DNA from: Synanceia verrucosa
Taxonomy: Eukaryota > Chordata > Actinopteri > Perciformes > Synanceiidae
Direction of reading: 5' to 3'
DNA length: 64,000 nucleotides
NCBI GenBank assembly: GCA_029721515.1
Contig: CM056563.1
Location: forward strand, 7,898,454-7,962,453
The translations under genes and the position numbers were made by a program. The stretch's first letter is position 1. Each line of letters starts with the position of its first letter. This document shows positions 62,034 to 64,000 of the stretch, piece after piece. Below the pieces are notes generated by a model. The model had not been told where the DNA came from. It ran no database searches and saw only the letters and a program-made list of their open reading frames with translations.

Positions 62034-62590
62034 ACACTCACAAGTGTCAGGCTTTCAGCGATCGGACCTCTGTCTGTCCGTGATGTGGAGGAAGGTGGGG
62101 AGGTCTTGCAGCCAAGCTGTCACAGTCCCAGAAATCACTCGTTGCTTCATATCCTTACTTTTCCCACCATGTAACCATCTCTGTGTTCAACTCATTGTGA
62201 TTTATACCAGACTGAAAATGTGCTAGACTTCATTTCCCACAATTAAACGGCTTGTGAGTCAAGTTCAGGTGGATTTATTATCATATATATTCCTTGCACA
62301 CTGAAAGGAAAAGCTATTGCTCCCATTTAATGCAGCAACATACAGTCTTTGCACCGACTTAACAGCATATTCCTGCTATTTTTCATTAACAGACTATAAT
62401 ACAGCTCTTATTAGTCCATCGGTTCTGACTGAAATGATCCACATTTGAGACTCCACACACAGGCGGTCGGCACCGCTTTGGGAACTTTTAACAATGCTTA
62501 CTCATACAAGCTGCACGCGTTCTGCGCCGGAGTCCTTACCTCACAGACGGCCAACATGACCAGCAGGAACATGGCACTGAAGAGATGCAT
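17947..62590 (-). CDS. olfm2: Olfactomedin 2 (noelin-2), whole gene from signal-peptide exon to stop
   Basis: This is a secreted glycoprotein of the noelin family. Family members act outside the cell, are expressed mainly in nervous tissue, assemble through an N-terminal coiled coil and bind synaptic and axonal surface proteins. Joined coding exons are 62540-62590, 29248-29397, 23091-23246, 20866-21085, 20178-20284 and 17947-18621, giving 1359 nt and 452 residues, close to the human length as I recall it. Layout: signal peptide about 1-18; Cys-containing N-terminal segment 19-67; coiled coil about 68-190; olfactomedin domain about 194-447. Motifs that fit OLFM2 better than OLFM1 or OLFM3 are GRRVLEYRT, QNFVQHLLPHPWAGTG and HFRSRSVLVQRSL, and the chain ends TSGD rather than SDEL. 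Cys194 and Cys376 should form the conserved domain disulfide. Asn-glycosylation sequons lie at 70, 154, 274, 309, 398 and 440. The rest of the span is intron. The alternative start at 40686 gives 483 residues. Confidence 0.95.
18622..20177 (-). other. olfm2 intron 5
   Basis: 1556 nt between exons 6 and 5. No repeat family or exon is recognised. Confidence 0.7.
20178..20284 (-). CDS. olfm2: olfm2 exon 5 (start of olfactomedin domain)
   Basis: A 107-nt exon (2 nt + 35 codons) encodes GCGKLTGVSNPITVRASGSR, then FGSWMTDTMIPSSDNR. Acceptor CTCCAG|GC and donor AGA|GTAAGT are both good. Cys194 is the N-terminal half of the olfactomedin-domain disulfide. No long open frame surrounds the exon; it was found by reading the reverse complement between exons 4 and 6. 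Confidence 0.94.
20285..20865 (-). other. olfm2 intron 4
   Basis: 581 nt between exons 5 and 4 with good GT and AG ends. Nothing recognisable lies inside. Read-through of the exon 4 donor would add 41 codons before a stop at 20741, but there is no evidence that this is used. Confidence 0.7.
20866..21085 (-). CDS. olfm2: olfm2 exon 4 (coiled coil, second part)
   Basis: Seventy-three codons plus one base run from ELKDKVTQLLPLLPVLEQYK to SCMQKL. The acceptor is CATCTTAG|GAG and the donor CTAG|GTAACA. EEVRNLS holds a sequon (Asn154), and IQEEMGAYDYEEL is a family signature. It closes the coiled coil and ends one base into the Gly codon that starts the olfactomedin-domain linker, so the junction to exon 5 is phase 1. 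Confidence 0.95.
21086..23090 (-). other. olfm2 intron 3
   Basis: About 2.0 kb. It contains a short CGGCTGGCT tandem repeat (about 21916-21941) and an A-rich run (22338-22372). The stretch 21541-21740 resembles 31675-31830 and may be an old repeat. No exon is seen. Confidence 0.6.
23091..23246 (-). CDS. olfm2: olfm2 exon 3 (coiled coil, first part)
   Basis: Fifty-two codons, phase 0 at both ends, run from VQNISQSMEVLDLRTYRDLQ to LNPKGFQ. The acceptor is TGTGTGACAG|GTA and the donor CAG|GTAATT. Regularly spaced hydrophobics and charged residues support a coiled coil, the oligomerisation region in this family. The first residues carry an N-I-S glycosylation sequon (Asn70). RTYRDLQYVR is shared with human OLFM2. 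Confidence 0.95.
23508..23700. repeat. Interspersed repeat around CCTCCACCAAGGAGG
   Basis: The left end TTACCTCCACCAAGGAGGTT and the internal CATAACCTCCTTGGCGG are inverted relative to each other. The segment ends with AGGTCTGCACTCTCTGAGTG and CTTTTCTAGTT, sequence that I know as a common fish repeat. The family is not assigned. Confidence 0.5.
25424..25868 (+). repeat. Local direct duplication in intron 2
   Basis: About 100 bp at 25424-25525 recurs, diverged, at 25765-25868. Shared blocks in order are GCTTGC, ACACTTTGACAGCCCACTC, AGCCTACTGTTT and CTGGCCAG. Confidence 0.6.
27024..27056 (-). CDS. Candidate 33-nt cassette microexon of olfm2
   Basis: Between exons 2 and 3 the minus strand shows a long pyrimidine tract ending TTTTCCTTCAG, then 33 nt with no stop, then a strong donor (ACT|GTAAGG). 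The 33 nt read WEEFLKTVNNT in phase 0, matching the phase on both sides, so inclusion would place 11 residues between LMEK and VQNIS at the head of the coiled coil and add an NNT glycosylation sequon. A TGC element lies upstream of the pyrimidine tract, as in microexons controlled by the neuronal splicing factor SRRM4. I know of no such exon in mammalian OLFM2. A chance match is possible. Confidence 0.4.
28530..28790 (+). repeat. Dispersed repeat, copy 2 (also at 15390-15560)
   Basis: Same block order as the downstream copy, extended at the 3' side through GGAGTCTCCCCCTGCTGG, a typical end of this fish repeat. Confidence 0.6.
29248..29397 (-). CDS. olfm2: olfm2 exon 2 (common N-terminal segment)
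   Basis: Fifty codons in phase 0 run from ALYPSPEEGWQIYSSAQ to RQLRQLMEK. The acceptor is TTTCTGCAG|GCT. The exon holds the KCICT pair and a third Cys in NMC, which in the family make inter-chain disulfides. The donor, AAG|GTGACA, lacks G at +5 and looks weak. The last residues begin the coiled coil. It is common to both the 1A and 1B forms. Confidence 0.95.
30660..30705. repeat. CTC/TTC-rich low-complexity run
   Basis: A pyrimidine run contains about seven CTC units at 30679-30700. Confidence 0.85.
31852..32118 (-). mobile_element. tRNA-derived SINE, copy 2 (internally deleted)
   Basis: This is the same element as at 7080-7427 but it lacks about 80 bp of the body and part of the tRNA-like head. 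It keeps a perfect B box, GGTTCGATTCC (minus, 32072-32082). Flanks TGAGCATT and TGAGCAAT may be the target duplication. Confidence 0.8.
37150..37245 (+). mobile_element. LINE 3' end with TAAA tail
   Basis: GTAAATGAGAATTAGTTCTC and CCAGGTAAAATAAAGGTTAA, followed by six or seven TAAA units, is a typical 3' end of a fish non-LTR retrotransposon. No reverse-transcriptase coding sequence is attached, so it is a 5'-truncated copy. Confidence 0.6.
37263..37678. mobile_element. MITE with CAGTGTTGGGG inverted ends
   Basis: A 416-bp element whose ends are CAGTGTTGGGGGTAATGC and, complementary at the right, CAGTGTTGGGGTAGTGTTAC. The flanks repeat GTGGAG (37257-37262, 37679-37684). The TAATGCATTAC and AAAGTAAGGCATTACTTTTT stretches are typical of this fish family. 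It has no coding capacity. Confidence 0.75.
38822..39303 (+). repeat. LINE-3'-end-like repeat, copy A
   Basis: Blocks CCAGCATCATTTCATTCACT, TTTAGCATTAAAGA, CCTGTACAGATTGTAAAG, TGGGCTGTACAAATAAAA and GGGTGGTGGAA recur in the same order at 60787-61240. GGGCTRTACAAATAAAA is a common 3' end of fish LINEs. Confidence 0.65.
39547..39590. repeat. (CA)n microsatellite
   Basis: 22 uninterrupted dinucleotide units. Confidence 0.97.
40543..40686 (-). CDS. olfm2: olfm2 alternative coding exon 1B
   Basis: This exon encodes 48 residues beginning MSVPMLKIGAVLSTMAMV, nearly identical to the alternative N-terminus known in OLFM1 and OLFM2 of other vertebrates. The segment TNWMSQTLPSLVGLN follows, then a polar stretch ending RIVS. 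The donor that keeps phase 0 is AGC|GTGCGT, a less usual donor; the nearby GTATGA site would break the frame. Splicing to exon 2 gives a 483-residue form. The exon needs its own promoter, about 22 kb inside the gene. Confidence 0.9.
40690..41110 (-). promoter_or_regulatory. Candidate internal promoter and leader of exon 1B
   Basis: GC-rich sequence lies directly upstream of the 1B start codon, with a short GGGCA direct repeat (about 40727-40750). Farther up are a GA-rich purine tract on the minus strand (40978-41050) and a CCAAT motif (minus, 41069-41073). Position and composition suggest a promoter; no TATA box is clear. Confidence 0.4.
42874..42932. repeat. (CA)n microsatellite, interrupted
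   Basis: CA repeats with two CT interruptions. Confidence 0.95.
47003..47110 (+). repeat. 29-bp minisatellite, about four units
   Basis: The unit begins GGCTGTTCTCTTTATACATC. The first two copies are identical (47003, 47032). The third and fourth are diverged and shortened. Confidence 0.85.
47630..47664. repeat. (CA)n microsatellite
   Basis: 17 dinucleotide units. Confidence 0.97.
50111..50145. repeat. (CA)n(TA)n microsatellite
   Basis: CA units change to TA units at about 50133. Confidence 0.93.
50215..50335. mobile_element. Possible hAT-like MITE remnant
   Basis: AT-rich, partly palindromic sequence with TCGAATATT repeated in both orientations. It ends GAAGTTCGGAGTCAAAGCCCTA, resembling a TAGGGCT-type hAT terminus. 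The opposite end is not defined. Confidence 0.4.
50779..50844. repeat. (TA)n-rich microsatellite
   Basis: Alternating AT run with TATG interruptions at the left side. Confidence 0.93.
51690..52005. repeat. Interspersed fish repeat, family unassigned
   Basis: It contains GTGACATCACCAAGTTACAG and ends CACACTAAAGGAAAGTGG, AAAAGCAGCATAACAGGGCC, TTTAA, a pattern I recognise from many teleost introns. The segment at 31730-31800 shares GTGACATCACGAAGTTACAG. Confidence 0.5.
53841..53890. repeat. (GT)n microsatellite with GC interruptions
   Basis: GT repeats with two GTGC interruptions. Confidence 0.95.
55667..55698. repeat. (CA)n microsatellite
   Basis: About 16 units. Confidence 0.95.
56350..56701 (-). 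mobile_element. tRNA-derived SINE, copy 3, with target duplication
   Basis: This is the longest of the three copies. The 11-bp repeat TGGTTACCTTC stands on both sides (56339-56349, 56702-56712), which fixes the element ends and shows insertion by retroposition. On the minus strand the head is at the high-coordinate end (GTGGTGTAGTGGTTAGCACT) and the GGATGG tail at the low end. Confidence 0.88.
56766..57442. mobile_element. hAT-type MITE with perfect 8-bp target duplication
   Basis: The ends are TAGGGATGCAC and, complementary at the right, TAGTGATGCACCG, flanked by GTTGTAAC on both sides (56758-56765, 57443-57450). The interior has GATATTCG and TATCGGCCATAA segments typical of fish hAT MITEs. 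It has no transposase gene. A second element lies inside at 56906-57066, so the original length was about 508 bp. Confidence 0.85.
56906..57066. mobile_element. 161-bp hAT-type MITE nested in the element at 56766-57442
   Basis: The ends are CAAGGTGACCAGAT and, complementary at the right, TAAGGTGACCAGAT, and the 8-bp flank ATTTATGA repeats on both sides (56898-56905, 57067-57074). Removing it rejoins the outer element, so it inserted later. Confidence 0.85.
59696..59752. repeat. (CA)n microsatellite with one GC interruption
   Basis: About 28 units. Confidence 0.96.
60787..61240 (+). repeat. LINE-3'-end-like repeat, copy B
   Basis: Diverged direct copy of 38822-39303, about 22 kb away in the same intron system. 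It carries about 35 bp near 61180-61215 that is absent from copy A. Confidence 0.65.
61982..62029. repeat. (CA)n microsatellite
   Basis: About 24 uninterrupted units, about 510 bp downstream of exon 1A in the intron. Confidence 0.97.
62540..62590 (-). CDS. olfm2: olfm2 coding exon 1A (signal peptide)
   Basis: This exon encodes 17 residues, MHLFSAMFLLVMLAVCE, which form a hydrophobic signal-peptide core. It ends at a good donor (GAG|GTAAGG) in phase 0 and joins exon 2, which starts ALYPSPEEGW. The ATG has purines at -3 and -1. It sits at the inner edge of a CpG-rich stretch (62600-63080) expected of a vertebrate promoter. The human short-form first exon is also a signal peptide but differs in sequence, so assignment rests on position, phase and hydrophobicity. 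Confidence 0.85.
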
Positions 62591-62599
62591 CCTGGTCGG

Positions 62600-62968
62600 A
62601 ATGATAATGTCCCAGCCGAAACCGGTTCCCCCCACCCACCCCGGTCCCGGTTCTGTCCCTTTTTACTGGCGCGGTTTCTTCAGACTGGCAGGGATTCCTT
62701 TAACGCTGTGTCGGTTGTGCGCCACCAACCTCATCACCAGGACGCACGGCAGCCCTCTCTGGCTCGTCGGTACGAGCGACCAGCCGCGTGTCTTCCGTGG
62801 ATCATATAGACTATTTTCTGTTATTATTATGTGACGGGTGGCGAGAGCAAAACGTCCCCGATTTGCCAGCGTGGGGGGGGGGGGGGAAGAACCCCTCAGA
62901 TAATGTAATAGGGCGAAGCGGACATCGGTCGGCCGAGCCTCCTCCGTCCTGCAGAATAACTGCGACTG

Positions 62969-63000
<32 letters not shown>

Positions 63001-63080
63001 GGAGGAAGAGAAGGAGAGAGTCGCAGAGGTTGGAAGGTGACACTGCTGTGCTTGCGAGGTGCCGACGCTAGGAGCAGCAC
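62600..63080 (-). promoter_or_regulatory. CpG-rich candidate promoter and 5' leader of exon 1A
   Basis: CpG dinucleotides are dense here compared with the CpG-poor rest of the window. The minus strand carries a weak TATA-like CTATATGATC (about 62800-62813), a 14-base C run (G14 on plus at 62873-62886) and a GA/CT tract (62969-63018). The start codon of exon 1A lies just inside. The transcription start itself cannot be read from sequence. Confidence 0.55.
62969..63018. repeat. (GA)n and purine tract in the exon 1A promoter region
   Basis: GA repeats are followed by GGAGAGAGGG-type purine sequence. On the transcribed (minus) sense it is a CT tract. Confidence 0.93.
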
Positions 63081-63139
63081 GTCCTGTGTGCCAGGAACCC
63101 AGTCACAGAAGTAGCACGATTTGACGCAGCCAAGCTTGG

Positions 63140-63141
<2 letters not shown>

Positions 63142-63200
<59 letters not shown>

Positions 63201-63206
63201 CGCGCG
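63142..63206. repeat. (GT)n(GC)n tract upstream of the promoter
   Basis: About 25 GT units pass directly into seven GC units, a continuous alternating purine-pyrimidine run of about 65 bp. Confidence 0.95.
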
Positions 63207-63431
63207 GGAGAGAGAGAACTGACTCTATTCATGCTTCATGCTCCAGTGAAAGACATACAAATAAGATGGATGGATGGAAGCATTGCTTCCAGTGTTGATA
63301 GTTTTTGCTCCACAAAATCACCACAAGAACCGACACCTGAAGAGAGAGCTGACATTTAGCATTGATGATGTAGCCTGTATCTCCCAGCCCTTAAGGCCCA
63401 ACTGTGAGGAGTAATTTAAGTGTTTGCATTG

Positions 63432-63463
63432 TAAAAAAAAAAAAGAAAAAGAAAAAGAAAAAA
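63432..63463. repeat. A-rich AAAAG repeat
   Basis: A run of A is followed by three AAAAAG-like units. Confidence 0.9.
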
Positions 63464-64000
63464 GATACGATAAGAGACATTGACAGTCAAATCAACATTA
63501 ACACCATCAATTCATACACACATCCTCCAATTATGCCAAAACACAGGATCCTCTGGGGTTTAGGGAAATGATAAAGATTATTGTTTTGACAATTTACAAT
63601 GGAGATTATGAATGACGCTAGCTAAGATAATTAAATAACAGTTAGGCATTTTAATAAGCATTTTCAGGCCAGGTGAAATTGTAAAATGGGCACAGGCACA
63701 TGCAGCCTCAGCATATGTCAGTATGAGCTGTGTCACAGTGATCCCCTTGCTCTACTGACAGACCGTGTGGTTGTAGTTTCCAGTGATCTAGCTGAATTGA
63801 GGAGTGAAAACCCTTAATGACCTCTGCCTGCCTGTTCTATCCTCCTCACCCTTTAATAGTAGCTTAGAAAAACTCAGAGGAAACGCACAACATGTCACCT
63901 TTGGTATGAATGCTTCCAAAACCACAGAGAAACATGAAAAACACTGTTTTGCTGGGAACAGTGTGTTCATCCCTCCCACTCCATTTTCCTTTTTTAAGAA

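Larger units (their letters stand above)
40687..62539 (-). other. olfm2 intron between exons 1A and 1B
   Basis: About 21.9 kb with no coding exon that I can support. It holds microsatellites, a minisatellite (47003-47110), a tRNA-derived SINE (56350-56701), a hAT-like element with another inside it (56766-57442), a fish interspersed repeat (51690-52005) and a LINE-3'-end-like copy (60787-61240), each listed separately. The rest shows no structure that I recognise. Confidence 0.7.
62591..64000. other. Upstream flank of olfm2
   Basis: Beyond the CpG-rich promoter region and a TG/CG tract (63142-63206) I see no coding exon. An A-rich AAAAG repeat lies at 63432-63463. The remaining sequence is ordinary AT-rich flank. 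Confidence 0.6.

Noticed and set aside
1..64000. CRISPR arrays, operons, bacterial promoters or defence systems
   Set aside because: The sequence is vertebrate genomic DNA. The evenly spaced repeats present are microsatellites or transposon-derived.

Overview
The window is vertebrate nuclear DNA, almost certainly from a ray-finned (probably percomorph) fish. It has very low coding density, introns up to about 22 kb, abundant (CA)n microsatellites, Tc1-like DD34E transposons, hAT-type miniature elements and tRNA-derived SINEs of kinds common in teleosts. It contains one recognisable protein-coding gene, on the minus strand: an orthologue of olfactomedin 2 (OLFM2, noelin-2).

The OLFM2 coding exons run from a signal-peptide exon at 62540-62590 to the stop codon at 17947. 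The exons are 1A (62540-62590) or the alternative 1B (40543-40686), then 2 (29248-29397), 3 (23091-23246), 4 (20866-21085), 5 (20178-20284) and 6 (17947-18621). Every junction has GT/AG ends and matching phase. The form starting at exon 1A has 452 codons and the form starting at 1B has 483. Exons 2-4 encode the cysteine-containing N-terminal segment and coiled coil; exons 5-6 encode the olfactomedin beta-propeller domain. The two first exons lie about 22 kb apart, imply two promoters and splice in phase 0 to the same exon 2, as is known for the OLFM1 relative.

Region 1-17.6 kb is the gene's downstream flank and is rich in mobile elements: a Tc1 end (21-360), a tRNA-derived SINE (about 2640-2855), a palindromic tandem block (3132-3304), a complete but dead Tc1-like element (4342-5571), a second SINE (7080-7427), a long-inverted-repeat Tc1-like element (7484-8864) and a Tc1 relic interrupted by another element (12610-13428). 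The introns hold further SINEs, hAT-like MITEs, LINE 3' ends and microsatellites. Region 62.6-63.2 kb is CpG-rich and is the likely exon 1A promoter.

No undescribed multi-gene system was found. The most interesting candidate is a possible 33-nt in-frame cassette microexon in intron 2 (27024-27056), with strong splice signals, which would insert 11 residues at the start of the coiled coil. The best structural observations are nested transposon insertions whose target-site duplications can be read directly.
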